Shown: positions 45,221-56,259, numbered from the stretch's first letter. The stretch is 64,000 nucleotides of DNA from Muscardinus avellanarius (GCA_963383645.1 OY726560.1:67451323-67515322); one strand, 5' to 3'. Numbers and translations: made by a program. Notes: generated from the letters alone by a model not told the origin.

Positions 45221-47999
45221 ATTCTTTTCTTGGACTCTGGGTTAGTAGTTTTGATTATTATGTGGCATGGAGCACTTCTTCTTTGATCTTGTCTTGTTGG
45301 TGTTCTGAATGTCTCCTATAGATGGATGTCTAACTTCTATGTTTGGGAAATTTTCTGATATTATTTCTCTGAAAAGGTTCTAATGCCTTTGGTTTGTGCT
45401 TCTAGACTTTCTTCAATGCCTATTATCTGTAAGTTAGGTCATGTCATACTATTCTCTGTATCTTAGATATTTTGGTCATGTTATCTTCAATATATTGTTG
45501 ACTGTGTTGTCAGTGTTGAATGAGTTGTCTTGCAGGAGACTATTTTTCACGTGGTAGAACCTAGTCTGTCAGAGGTGGTTTCTAATGAAGTCTTTATTTA
45601 TTAACTCCTTCATTTAGCTCAAAGCCTCTTTTTGGTTCTTATATATGGCCTCAATGTCTCTATTCATATGTTCTTGATTTTCTATATATATTCTTTGATT
45701 TCATTTCTGAGGCCTTTGATCATATTCAAAATATAAATTCAATGAAAATATAAAAATTTCCTGGCATTTTCTGCAGCTCAGTATTGGTGATCTCCTTTGT
45801 TGATGAGTTGGAAGAATTTATTGTTTCATTGGTCTTTATTGTCATGGCTTCAGAATCCTTAGGTTTTTATTTCTTTTGTATTGGCATCTTCCATTTTGTA
45901 TCTATTTGTCTTCCTACGTCTATTTGTTGTCCCTTTGTAATAAGGGGAATGCTGGGGGTATATATATTTGCCTTAACAAACCTGTCTCATATAACCAAGC
46001 TTTTGAGTTTGTATATCAGGTCCTCTTTAAAAAGATATAGTTATTGGTCAGCACTGGCAAACAGGAGTCTCTGATTGGCTTCATGTTGCTGTGTTCTCTA
46101 GGCCCAAACTCAGCAGGGCTAGAGACTATGATGTTATGTTCATAGCCTGTGATCTGCTTGTGGGATTTAATACACAACAGACAGTACTACTCCTTTGCTG
46201 TTTGAAAATGTCTAAAGCCCTGCAGAGATCTGACATCTGGTTTCTGTGACCACTGGGCCTAAGCCCAGCAGGGCCAGAGATTACTATGTTCTGAGCTTGC
46301 TGCCACCTGGCTGAGCTTGATGATCCAGGGGTACACCACTATTCTGCTGGTTTTAATCACATGGTGTACAGTTAGTCACTGGCATGTGTGATCACTAGGC
46401 ACAGACTCTTCTGGTGGAGAGAGTATTGTGCTTCCACCCTGTAGCTGTGATGATATAAAACCCTAATAGCCCCTAACATCCATGCTTTCAGGTCCCAAGC
46501 TCTGGCAGGGAAAGATTATACCATTCTGAGCATGGGGGTTGGGTGGTTCAGTTATTTATCCCCAGTGACACTGCTGATTCTCTGGGCAGCTGCAATCACA
46601 TGAGCCTTTTTTGGTCTCTGGCTTTGGTGCTTTTGGTGCCAAACACCACCAGGCATGAGTTTATAGACTTCTGAGCCTGAATCAGGGATGGGTGAGTTAT
46701 TTCACCCCCAGACACCACTGCCGATGGTCCTGTGGTAATCGCTGAGGACCAAGCAGGGGCAGGGCAAACTGCCAATCCTAAGTCCTGTCTTGTCTGGGTT
46801 TCTTTAAGGATTCTCTGCTAATTCATATTTCTGTTGTGTTTAAGTATATCCTTTCCTCCAACCACCTTCACCTATGAAATGATGATTTGCAAACTCATAG
46901 ACCTTGTGTGTCTGTTTATTGCCATGTAAGACCCTGTAGCTTCACAGGCTCCAGCTGGTACAGTTTGTAAACTCACAGTCTTGATGAGTCTCTCTTGGGT
47001 CCCTGCAGGAAAGAATGAGTTCAGCTGCATCCACAGGATTTCTCTGGGCAGTTTGGGTGGGTGGTCTGTACATTCACTGTGGTCTTGATGAGGTGGGTTG
47101 TGGTCACTGGGGTTCCTGAAGGAAGGGCTTGTTATTTCTCAATCTGAGTTCAGTTGTAGCTGCAGGAGTTCACTGAGTGATTTTGCTGGGTATTCTGGGA
47201 AGTCAAGTCCTAAGGTATTTGAACTTGGAGAGAAGAATATGATTGCTTTTTGTGATACTTTCCTGCAGTCACTAGCCTGACAAGATTCTATTCCTTCTTT
47301 GCTGGAGTTGGTCTCTGAGAGTCACTGGTCTGGGTAGCTCGCAGTGTGGGCTTGCCGAGATGTTGCTGCCTCTGCTCTCTGCTCACTAGAGATGTGTGGA
47401 ATTTCTTCAGTCCTCTACTCTCTCTGTTGCCTCCATCCAATTACACCACATTGCCACTATCTTTCTTCTGTTGAGTTCTGATTGCTTTTCTTCTCTTGCT
47501 GAGAACCAGTCTTCCCGCTGGTTGAGTTCTGCATCTCAAAGCAAGCAAAACACACTGTCTTCCTCTATTTCACCATATTTGCTTCTTCTCATGTGAATTT
47601 AAATGCCAAAATTGCTGGTAACTTTGGTTAAAGTTGAATTCAGGTCACTATAAACACATTTAGTCTTTTTGTCATAGCATTTTTTTTTTTTTTGGTGTGT
47701 ATCTCATGATAATGTGTGAGATGTCATGAAAGGAATGTTGAGTTCTTAGGTTGAAAATATTGTCCTTTCTGGAATGAATAGAATTTGGAAGAACTGACTA
47801 TAATTCAAATTTCTCTATTTTTAAATTCCTTTAGTAATAAAACCAAGAATGTTTTCCTAGGGAAAACAAGTGGCTTAAGTGTTGGAGGAAACAAAATCAC
47901 ACAAAGAAATTTGCAAACATTTATTTCAATATGTGTTTATGGGAGTTTTGGCCCCATACAAATAGAGACAACACACTGAATTTTTAATATCAGACCCTT

Positions 48000-48330
48000 G
48001 ACAGTTAGGCTCATTCTGGCATTCACAAACCATTGACTTACTTTAAGTCACTTAACTTCTATTTTTTTTTTGTGTGTGTGTGTGGTACTGGAGTTTCTGG
48101 AAGCCCTTCTACCTCTGGGCTACACTCCCAGACCTCTTTTATACTTTTTTATATTTGGAAACAGGGTCTCTTAAGCCAGTGTGGCTGGCTTTGAACCTGC
48201 GTGATCCTCCTGTCTCTGCCTCCCAAGCGCAGGGATTACAAGCATGTGCCACCACGCCCGGCTGTCACTTAACTTCTAAAAGCTTCATTTTTATTTTGTC
48301 ATCTATAAAATGAGAATATTGAAGAGATCA
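48000..48330 (+). mobile_element. MIR remnant split by a SINE
   Basis: TTTAAGTCACTTAACTTCT before the SINE; the same GTCACTTAACTTCT then AAAAGCTTCATTTTTATTTTG and CATCTATAAAATGAGAATA after it. Confidence 0.75.
48062..48263 (-). mobile_element. B1/ID-type SINE with TSD
   Basis: TSD GTCACTTAACTTCT on both sides (48047-48060 and 48264-48277). Antisense dimer with a GTGTGTGTG tail. Confidence 0.94.
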
Positions 48331-48741
48331 TCTCTGAGCTCCTATGTTTAGGATTATAGTTTTGTTGTTATTCTTTTGTTTTTAGAATATCAGACTCAAA
48401 GTAACAAAGACTTAACTTAATAGACATCTCTTTGTCATATAAAATTAGACATAGGCAGCCAAAAGCTGGTATAAGCACTGTACTTAAACTGCTTCCAGTT
48501 TCTGCTCCATCATGGTCTCTGGTTCTCATTGTCCAAAGTGTAGGGCCAGCCATTGTCTGCATTTCAGGCAGTAGAGTGGAAATGGTAGGGTATATGGGCA
48601 CAGATAAGCTATCTTTGCCCACCTCACATTGGTTTAAACATATCACATGGACACACCAAGGAGACTGGAACATGTAGTCTGTATGCAGGCAACCATAATT
48701 AAATATTTTATAATAATTTCTAGAATTAGATTCTTTTGGAA

Positions 48742-48885
48742 AGCCAGGCATGGTGGTGCCTGCCAATAATCAATAAGTTTGAGGCCAATCTCCGCAACTT
48801 AGTGAGACTTGTTTCAAAATGGAATAAATAATAAAAAATAAAAAGTGTTAGGGTTGTAGCTTGGATATAAAACACTCCTGGGTTC

Positions 48886-48890
<5 letters not shown>
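48742..48890 (+). mobile_element. B1/ID-type SINE, internally deleted
   Basis: Head GCCAGGCATGGTGGTGCCTG loses about 40 bp, ID half GTTAGGGTTGTAGCTTGG, then the GA array. Confidence 0.85.

Positions 48891-48940
<50 letters not shown>
48890..48940. repeat. (GA)n microsatellite
   Basis: About 25 GA units at the SINE tail; the minus strand yields a poly-(Leu-Ser) ORF artefact. Confidence 0.97.
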
Positions 48941-48943
<3 letters not shown>

Positions 48944-48964
48944 ATGAATCTTGTGCCAAATTTA

Positions 48965-49725
48965 GCGTGCTTCCTATTTTTGTAAATCAAGCTTTATTAG
49001 AACATAATTGTGTGCTGGGGTCCAGCCCTAGCAGGAGTCAGGGGTCGTGTGTTGGTGAGAGAAGAGTTGAGGTCGAGTGAGAGAATACTCTGACACACGA
49101 CACCAGATGTTAGCTTCTCCAACTTTATTTAGGATTTGTTATAATCTTTATACTTTTTTTCTTGGCAGGATAGACAAAACCACAGTCATGCAAGCAGGAA
49201 ACTTCAAGGACAGAAAAAGTCTTTAACAGACTTCAGAACAGGGTGCCAGGCATTTAATAAATCATAGAAAGTATGCTTTTTCTTATATCATAAGGTCAGC
49301 TTGAACTTAATCTTATATGTTGGCCCAAACTAAGGCCAGTTTGAGCTTAATCTTTGGCCCAAACTTTATCCTTGGGAAAAAAAAAAAAAGATCTTTGCTG
49401 ACTGAGTCTCTCACATGTCTCTGCCCATCTATTTTAGTTATAATGTTTATACATAAAATTCCAATTACACATATTAATTAAAATAATTTAAAAATAATTC
49501 TTTTGAAGGGGGGAGGGCTAGTTTTTCTCGCAGGGGACTCCAGCCTTTGCGGGTCCCCTGGCCAAGCTTTTGCTCAAGGTCTGCACAAGATGCTGTAGCA
49601 ATTGTGACTATTTGTTGACACATGTTCATGACTATTTTAGCTCTATGATAGCAGAGATGAATAGTAGTATAAACACTGTCTAGCCTACAAAGTAGAAAAA
49701 TATATTAACTACTCTTTATTCATTT
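48965..49725 (+). mobile_element. Old hAT-type DNA transposon remnant, split by an LTR
   Basis: CTATTTTTGTAAATCAAGCT and TTATTAGAACATAATTGTG on the left; GACTATTTTAGCTCTATG, GCAGAGATGAATAGTAG and CACTGTCTAGCCTACAAAG on the right. This resembles a common hAT/MER-class mammalian element. The family name is not certain. Confidence 0.5.
49013..49600 (-). mobile_element. Solo ERV2/ERVK-type LTR
   Basis: 588 bp with TGCTGGGG ... CTGTAGCA ends (TG...CA) and the perfect 6-bp TSD ATTGTG at 49007-49012 and 49601-49606. A 6-bp TSD is characteristic of ERV2/ERVK-type integrases. The antisense AATAAA (CTTTATTTAGG at about 49125) indicates minus orientation. No internal retroviral sequence. Confidence 0.85.
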
Positions 49726-49729
49726 TTAA

Positions 49730-49792
49730 TTTTGGTACTGGGGATTGAATTTAGGGGTATTCTTCCTTCAAGCCCCACTCCAAGACTAACCG
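49730..49792 (-). mobile_element. ID-like SINE fragment
   Basis: GGTACTGGGGATTGAATTTAG, GGGTATTCTTCCTTCAAGCC; ends where the degenerate repeat begins. Confidence 0.65.
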
Positions 49793-50112
49793 GATAGAAC
49801 TGGAGAAGACCAGAGCCAAATAGAACCTGACTGAGCCAGATAGGACTGAACTAAATCAGATAGCTGGACAAATATGGACTGAACCAGGCAAAACCAGACA
49901 GAGGTGGACTAAACAAGACTGAACTAGAGCTTGACTGAGCCGTACTGAGCTAGACAGAGCCGGAATAAACTGGACAGAATAGGACTAACCTGGACTAAAC
50001 CAGATAGAACTGGACTGAACCGAACTAAACTGGGCAGAGTCAGGCTAATCTAGACTAAAATAAGCAGAACCCTACTGAGGGCCAAACAGAACTAGATAGA
50101 ATCAGAACTGGA
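49793..50112. repeat. Degenerate short-period tandem repeat (GACTGAACCRGAYAGAAC-like)
   Basis: About 320 bp built almost entirely from diverged GGACTGAAC, AACTAGAC and CCAGATAGAACTGG blocks, period roughly 10/20 bp. The strand is T-poor. No ORF or known element recognised. Confidence 0.8.
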
Positions 50113-50422
50113 CAGAGCCAGGTGCTGGGAGTGGAGGGCCTAAGAGGGATGGAAGAGGATAGAATATGTACCTTCACTCCAAATTCCATTATGATGTGTA
50201 TATTTAAAGAAAAAGAAAGACTTTCAGTATTTACAGTTATGTAATCTTGTATGGAGAAAATCCTAAGGAATCTACTGTACTGAAAACTACTGAAGCTAAT
50301 GATGTATTTAGCAAAGCTGCAATATAGTAGATAAACATATAAAAATGAATTATATTTTATATACTAACCATGAACAACTATAAAATGAAACTAAAGAAAC
50401 ATTTCTATTAAGGTTATCATCA

Positions 50423-50600
50423 AGCCGGGTGTGGTGGCGCACACTTGTAATCCCCGCTCTTGGGAGGCTGAGACAGGAGGATCACGCAAGTTTGAAGCCA
50501 GCCTTGCTGGCTTAAGAGACCACGTTTCCAAAAAAAAAAAAAAAAAAAAAAGGTCTGGGAGTGTAGCCTGGAGGTAGAAGGGTTGCATCCCTAGTACCAC

Positions 50601-50640
<40 letters not shown>
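50423..50640 (+). mobile_element. B1/ID-type SINE with TSD
   Basis: TSD TTATCATCAA (about 50413-50422 and 50643-50652). Internal A22 tract and a terminal run of about 39 A (50603-50641). Confidence 0.94.
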
Positions 50641-50644
<4 letters not shown>

Positions 50645-50847
50645 ATCATCAAAAGAACAAAGTACTTAGGAATAATATTCAACTAAAGAAGTGTAAAACT
50701 TGTATTCTGAAAACTACAAAATATTAGTTTAAAAATTATATAATTTATTTCTTAGAGAAAATAAGATTTTAGTTAGGAGGGATAAATTTAAGGGAACTCT
50801 TATACAACATCATGACTATAGTTAAAAACAATGTACCCAAAGTATTC

Positions 50848-52951
50848 CTTTTCTTTAGAAGGCTGAATAACTTTATTTTATTTTAAAATTTTTAAATTTT
50901 TTATTGGTGCATTGTAGTCATACATCTCAATGGGATACAAGATGGTAGAGACATACATGCACACATATCACTCAATTAGCCCTTACCCAATTCCCACGCC
51001 ATGGCTTAGTGATTGACTTTGATACGTTTAAGTACATCATAAGCATTAGAGAATTTCCCTCTTTCCCTCTCCCAGCTCTTCAGGTCGCCTTATTTGCTCA
51101 TCTATAGAATCTCCTTCTTCTTCTAGAGTTCCTCCTAAGACCCATTTCTCCCTAGCTTTCACATATTAGGGAGAGCATCTGATTTTTTATTTTTTGTGAC
51201 TGACTAACTCACTTATCATAATGTCCTCCAGTTTCCATCTCCTTCCCTGTAAATGATATTGTGTTTTTCTTTATGGCTGAGTAAAATTCCAATGTATATA
51301 TATCCCACAGTTTTATAATCATTCATCTGTTGATGGACATCTTGGCTGGTCCCATAGTTTGGCAATGGTGAATTGTGCAGCTATGAACATAGATAGGCAT
51401 GCATTAGTTTGATAGTTTGGTTTCCTTTCTTTTGGATAGATAACCAGAAGTGGTATTGCTGGATCAAATGATAAGTTTGTTTCCATTCTTCTGAGGATTC
51501 TCCATACTGTTTTCCAAAGTGGTTGCACCAATTTGTAATCCCACCAAAATGTTTTAGAGTTCCCACTTCTCAACATCCTCACCAGCATTTGTTGTTCTTT
51601 GTATTTTGAATGACTGCCATTCTAGTTAGAGTTAGAGGGAATCTCGGGGTAGTTTTGATTTGCATCTCTCTGGTTTCTAGTGATGTTAAGCATTTTTTTT
51701 TTATGCATTTATTGGCTATTTGAATTTCTTCCTTCATGAAGTGTCTATTTAATTCACTTGCCCATTTTTTGATTGGATTGTTTTCTTTGTGTTGAGTTTC
51801 TTGAGTTCTCTGTATATTCTAGATATTAGTCTTCTATCAGAGGAGTAATTATAAAAAATCTTCTTCTATTCTGTTGGTTCTCCATTGAGGTTCTTGATAT
51901 TTTTCTTTGCTGTGCAGAAGCTCTTCAGTTTCATGCAATCCCACATTTTGATTTGCCTTCTAGTTTCTTGTGTCTTTGGGATCTTGTTGAGAAAGTTTTT
52001 TATCTGTGCCTGTGTGTTGCAGTGTTGGACCTATGCTTTCTTCAAGGAGCCTCAAGGTCTCTGGTCTAATTTCCAAGTCTCTGATCCATCTTGAACTGAC
52101 TGTTTTGCAGGGTGAGAAAGTGGGATTTACTTCCATTTTTGTGCATATGGTTAACCGGTTTTGCCAACACCATTTGTTGAACAGGCTATCTTTTTTTTCC
52201 AGTGTATGTTTTTTGCCCCTTTGTCAAAAATCAATTGGCTATAAGTGTGTGGATTTGTTTCTGAGTCTTCGATTCTGCTCCATTGGTCTATGTATCAGTT
52301 TTTGTGCCAGTACAGTTTTAGTTCACACTGGTTTGGATCTCTGGAGGACATGGTGAGCTCGGCTGCCATTGCTGCAAGTTAAAGCTGGTGTTTGCACAGA
52401 AAGAACTTATGATTTACAATTCCGATGATATTCAGTGGCTTACTTCAGGTCCCAGGATGTTTTCCTGATTGTCCCTGGAGTCGAGTGCCATGAGGCAAGA
52501 TGGCACCAGTACAGCGCCCTTGGCTGCGAGGCAGGCGGTTTTCTTTTCTGGGGTTGAGCACCTCTCTGGATCCCTAGAGAGCATGGTGAGGTCAGCATCC
52601 ACTGCTGGAGTTTGTAGCCAGTGTTTGTGCTGGAAGAACTTATGGCTTACAACTCTGATGGTCTGCAGCTGCCAGCTTCAGATCCTTGATTTTCTATTTC
52701 ATCTCTGGAGTCGGTTGCTGTGAGGCAAGATGGCGCCACTATGGTGCCTGCTGCTGCAAGGTGGGAGGGTTTCTTTTCTGCTCTCTGATGGGTCTTCTAA
52801 TCTTTTTTCCTTGTCCCTGTATCTATCATTTTTATTCCTCTACTGATAGTATTTTCTGGCTTTGTAGAATGCTGCTTTTAAGGCAATGGAGATTGGGTGT
52901 CAGCAGGACTGGTATGTATTGCTTCCCTCGGTTGCCATCTTCCCAGAAGTC
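50848..52951 (-). mobile_element. Internally deleted L1: 5' UTR joined to ORF2 3' end
   Basis: One insertion bounded by the 12-bp TSD CCCAAAGTATTC (50836-50847 and 52952-52963). On the minus strand: a 5' UTR of two about 230-bp monomers (52951 to about 52330; GTGAGGCAAGATGGC at 52490 and 52720), then a direct join near 52321-52335 to the C-terminal third of ORF2 (TGTGCCAGTACAG, GATAACCAGAAGTGGTATTG) and the 3' UTR with an A-rich tail at about 50870-50900. All of ORF1 and most of ORF2 are missing. About 25 bp between the A-rich tail and the TSD (TTTAGAAGGCTGAATAA) is extra 3' sequence. Confidence 0.85.
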
Positions 52952-53147
52952 CCCAAAGTATTCTTAAAATTTGAATAAAGAGTAGATTTTAAGTGTTTCC
53001 ATCGTAAAAAATGGTATGTTTGATCATCCACGTTAACATGCTTGACTTAACTATTCTACAATGCACATATATCTCAAAACAACATGTTGTGCATGATAGG
53101 TGTATAAAATTTTTATTTTTCAGTTAAAAGTATTAAAAAATTAAAAA

Positions 53148-53352
53148 ATAATCTGAACACGATGGCACACAATTGTAATTCCAGCATTTGGGAGGCTGAG
53201 ACAGGAAGACTGAGGTTCTTGGACAACTTCAGCTACTTAGTGAAGCCCTTTGCAACTCATTGAAACCCTATTTCAAAATAAAGAATCAAAAATAAGGCCG
53301 GAGAGTATCTCAGAGGCAGAATGCCCCTGGGTCCCATCCCCAGTACCGAAAA
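53148..53352 (+). mobile_element. B1/ID-type SINE
   Basis: CTGAACACGATGGCACACAA head, AGGCCGGAGAGTATCTCAGAGG ID half, A-rich tail. Confidence 0.88.
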
Positions 53353-53355
53353 AAA

Positions 53356-54535
53356 ATTAAAGAATATATAGGTAAATGGAAAAATATCACATGTTAAGAG
53401 ATTGGAAGATATAATATTATTAAAAAATGTCAATAGTCTTCAAATTGATCTACAGATTCAACACAGCAAGTCATTCCTAAATTTTTTTTTCATTTTTTTT
53501 TCATTTTTTTTATTGGTGCACTGTATTCATACATCATAGTGGGATACAAACTTTTGTAGACATACATGCACACATCGCCCAGTCAGCCCCCACCCGATCC
53601 CCACCCCATTCTCTCCCCATCCCTCCCTCCCATGCTTGGCTTAGTGGTTGACATCTAGTATTATAGCAATTTATCCAAAATTAAAAATGATAATCTCACA
53701 TAACAGTTTCATTTGTCTGATACCAAGCTTTTGATGACTTAAAGATAACATTTCAATATTTCTTTTTACTTTCTTTCTTACCAGAGAATATTTTTTTTAT
53801 TTTTTTGTGAAACTATCATATATTTATATGTTTATTTTTCAGAAAAAAACTCTATCCTAATAGGGAATATGGACTCTAGATACCCAAAACGATCTTGAAA
53901 TAGAACAAAGCTAGAAGATATATATTTTCTGATTTAAAACCATATAAAGCTACAATAATTGAAACAGTGTAGTACTATTCTAAAGGCAGATATATAAACC
54001 ATTGGAGTTAAATAAAAGCCTAGAGCTAAATTCTTCCCTATATTGTCAAGTTATTTTTGACAAGGTTTCCACGAACATTTGGTGGTAGAAATAATAATAT
54101 TTTAACTAAATATTGTTGAAACATAATAATTACATAGGAAAGAATAAAGTTGGACCCTTACCTAATCCCATATACAAATATTAACTCAAAATAGATAAAA
54201 GACCTAAATATAAATCTTAAGACTATAAACTTTTAGAAGAAAACCTGGGTCATAAAACCTCACAACACTGAAATTGGCAGTGATTTCTTAGATATGATTT
54301 CAATGGCACAGGTAACAGAAGAGTATACAAACTCCCTAAAAAAAAATATTGTATATCCAAAGACAATGTAAACAGAGTTAAAAGTTACTGATAGAATGGG
54401 ATAAAATATTTTTAAATGCTATATCTGAAGGTATATTAATATTCCAACTAGAAATCCTAAAAATTAACAACAATAAAGGCAAACAATACCATTTAGAGAT
54501 AGGTAAAAAACTAACATAAGTAATGAATCTCCACA
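53356..54535 (+). mobile_element. Old L1 ORF2 fragment
   Basis: Sense landmarks ATTGATCTACAGATTCAACA, AAGCTACAATAATTGAAACA, GTGTAGTACTATTCTAAAGG and AACCTCACAACACTGAAATTG. Many stops; interrupted by a short antisense L1 3' end. Confidence 0.75.
53488..53660 (-). mobile_element. 5'-truncated L1 3' end
   Basis: TTTTTTTATTGGTGCACTGT, CATACATGCACACATCGCCC, CCATGCTTGGCTTAGTGG: same 3' UTR family as the L1 at 50.9 kb. Confidence 0.82.
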
Positions 54536-54539
54536 GATA

Positions 54540-56252
54540 ACCAATCTTAGTTGTCTGTTGGATGGAAACTCTTGTTTCTCTGGTTCTGGTGTGTGTTACC
54601 TATTTCTTCTTTGTAGTTAATCTCTTTGAGTATTTTCTCTAGTGCTGGTTTTGAAGACATAAATTCCTTCAGTTTCTGTTTGTCATGGAAGCTTCTTATT
54701 TCTCCATCTAATTTGATAGAAAGTTTTGCTGGGTAGGAAATTTTTGGCTGGAAGTTGTTTTCTTTCAGAGTTTGGAATATGTTACTCCAAGCCCTTCTGG
54801 CTCTCATGACTTGGTTTGGGAAGTCTGGAGTGATTCTAATTGGTTTGCCTCTGAATGTCACTTGGCCCTTTGTTTTTGTTGCCTTTAAGATTCTCTGCTG
54901 GGCTTCCACATTGGTCATTTTGACAATTCTGTGGCGTGAGGATTCTCTTCTCCGATCCTGTCTAACGGGAGTTCTATAAGTTTCCTGGACCTGTGTATCA
55001 ACCTCTTGCTCTATGTTTGGAAAATTTTCTGGTATTACTTCCTTGAAGAGATTGTTGATCCCTTTGGTTTCACTTTCTTTTCCCTCCTCTATTCCAATTA
55101 TTCTTAGGTTAGCTCTCTTACAATGGGCCCATATTTCTTCAATGTCAGATTCCTGCTGTCGGATATTTTTTCCTAGATTAGAAACTATGCGTTCATTTTT
55201 GGAATGATTATCTTCTAAGAGCGAGATTCTGTTCTCCATATGGTCTAATCGGTTGTTTGTACTTTGAATTGAGGCCTTTACTTCATTAATTGCATCCTTT
55301 ATCTCTTTTTGGCTCTCTCTGAGTTCTTTTCGAAGCACCTCTATTATTTATACAGTTATTTTCCTGATTTGGTCTTCTAGAAATCTCTGATTTTCTGTTT
55401 TATCGGGTTCTGATGTTGTGGGGTTGTGGGCATTCATTGCTCCAGTATTATTCCTCTTTCCCATGATTTTGGAAGTTTGTGCCTTCTCTGGGTTCTTCCC
55501 TTGGGTCACTATGACTTCACTTAAGGTGTTCTGGATCTCGAGTCAGTAGTATCTCAGACCCCACTACTCCTTTACTGGGTTGTATCACAGAGTCTCCGAC
55601 CCAGAGAGTCGATAGAGGCTGCTTTAGACTGTGGGGGGTGCCAGGTTGCACGTTCTCCTATGGTGTGATATCTCTGCCACCGCCACTTCCCCACTGGGTC
55701 AAGTCCCAGTGAGTACAGTACTGGGATTTCTCCTCTGTGGCCCGCAATTTGACTCACTGTTCTTGAGTACGCAGATGTAGCTGTACTGGATTCGGTGAAT
55801 TCTCTGCTGCTGCCATCGGTGGCAATATGGCGCCGCTGCTACGCCCTCGGCTGTGAGGCTGGCGTATTTCTTCTTGGTTTTGATTTCCACTCTGAATCCC
55901 TGCAGTGTGTGCTGAGCTCAGCCACTGGGAGCTTTAGATTTTACCTGCGGCGAGAAATCCCGCCTGGCTGTTCCGCAGCGGCTCACCTCGGCTTGCTGTA
56001 GCCATCCGGTGAATTTGCCGCTGCCACCGGCAGTATGGCGCTGCTGCCACGTCCTCGGGTGTGAGGCCGGTTATCTCCTCTGTGACTCTGAGCTCTGTTC
56101 TCAGTACACTTTCTCTCTGGAGCCTGGTGATTTTTTTGTTTCTCTAGTGATGGTGTTTTCTGGCTATGAAAGGCACTGATATTGTGGTAATGGAGATTGG
56201 TTGTTAGCCGGGCTCTTAAGCCCCACCTTTCTCGGTCGCCCCCTAAATTTTA
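54540..56252 (-). mobile_element. 3'-truncated L1: two-monomer 5' UTR plus ORF1
   Basis: 5' end GGGGGCGACCGAGAAAGGTG at about 56245. The 5' UTR has two related about 208-bp units (TATGGCG cores at 56034 and 55826), then about 350 bp of non-monomer leader, then ORF1. The element stops right after the ORF1 stop with no ORF2, 3' UTR or poly(A). Confidence 0.85.
54547..55338 (-). pseudogene. L1 ORF1 (RNA-binding protein), N-terminally shortened, 263 codons open
   Basis: Open frame matching the L1 ORF1 protein, the retrotransposon's trimeric RNA chaperone. Residues about 1-60 are coiled-coil-like (NRLDHMENRISLLEDN). The RRM region follows (RIIGIEEGKE), then the C-terminal domain with RKATKTKGQV-like and RPIRITPDFP-like motifs (KGQVTFRGKPIRITPDF) and PALEKILKEI near the end. 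Known ORF1 proteins are about 340-370 aa, so about 80-100 N-terminal residues lie beyond an upstream stop. As the whole element is truncated, it is a relic rather than a host gene. Confidence 0.85.
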
Positions 56253-56259
56253 TATAGAA

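Larger units (their letters stand above)
40690..47600 (-). mobile_element. Near-full-length, decayed L1 LINE
   Basis: Read on the minus strand it runs 5' UTR (about 47600-46050), ORF1 (about 46000-44690), ORF2 (about 44650-41050) and 3' UTR to 40690. Antisense landmarks: the 3' UTR (GGTGGGCTTTCCCCTACTCC), ORF2 C-terminal region (GATACCCGGGAGTGGTATAG), reverse transcriptase region (CCTGTCTTGTTCCTGATTTT, AAGGATATTGGTCTGTAATT), endonuclease region (GTCTGTGCCTTTTAATTGGG) and the ORF1 C-terminus (GTTTTCTCTAGTGTAGGGTA). Frames are broken by many stops, so it is inactive. A SINE is inserted in ORF1 and a 40-bp tandem duplication lies in ORF2. The + strand ORFs here are antisense shadows. Confidence 0.9.
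50190..53135 (+). mobile_element. Old L1 fragment (ORF2 piece plus 3' UTR), split by later insertions
   Basis: Sense-strand L1: AGCAAAGCTGCAATATAGTAG, CAAAGTACTTAGGAATAATA (ORF2), then a mammalian L1M-type 3' UTR (CATCATGACTATAGTTAAAA, resumed after 52963 with AGAGTAGATTTTAAGTGTT and ACAACATGTTGTGCATGATA). Interrupted by the SINE at 50423 and the L1 at 50848. Confidence 0.75.

Noticed and set aside
54547..55338. Host protein gene of 263 aa
   Set aside because: The translation is L1 ORF1 and is followed upstream on its strand by an L1 5' UTR.
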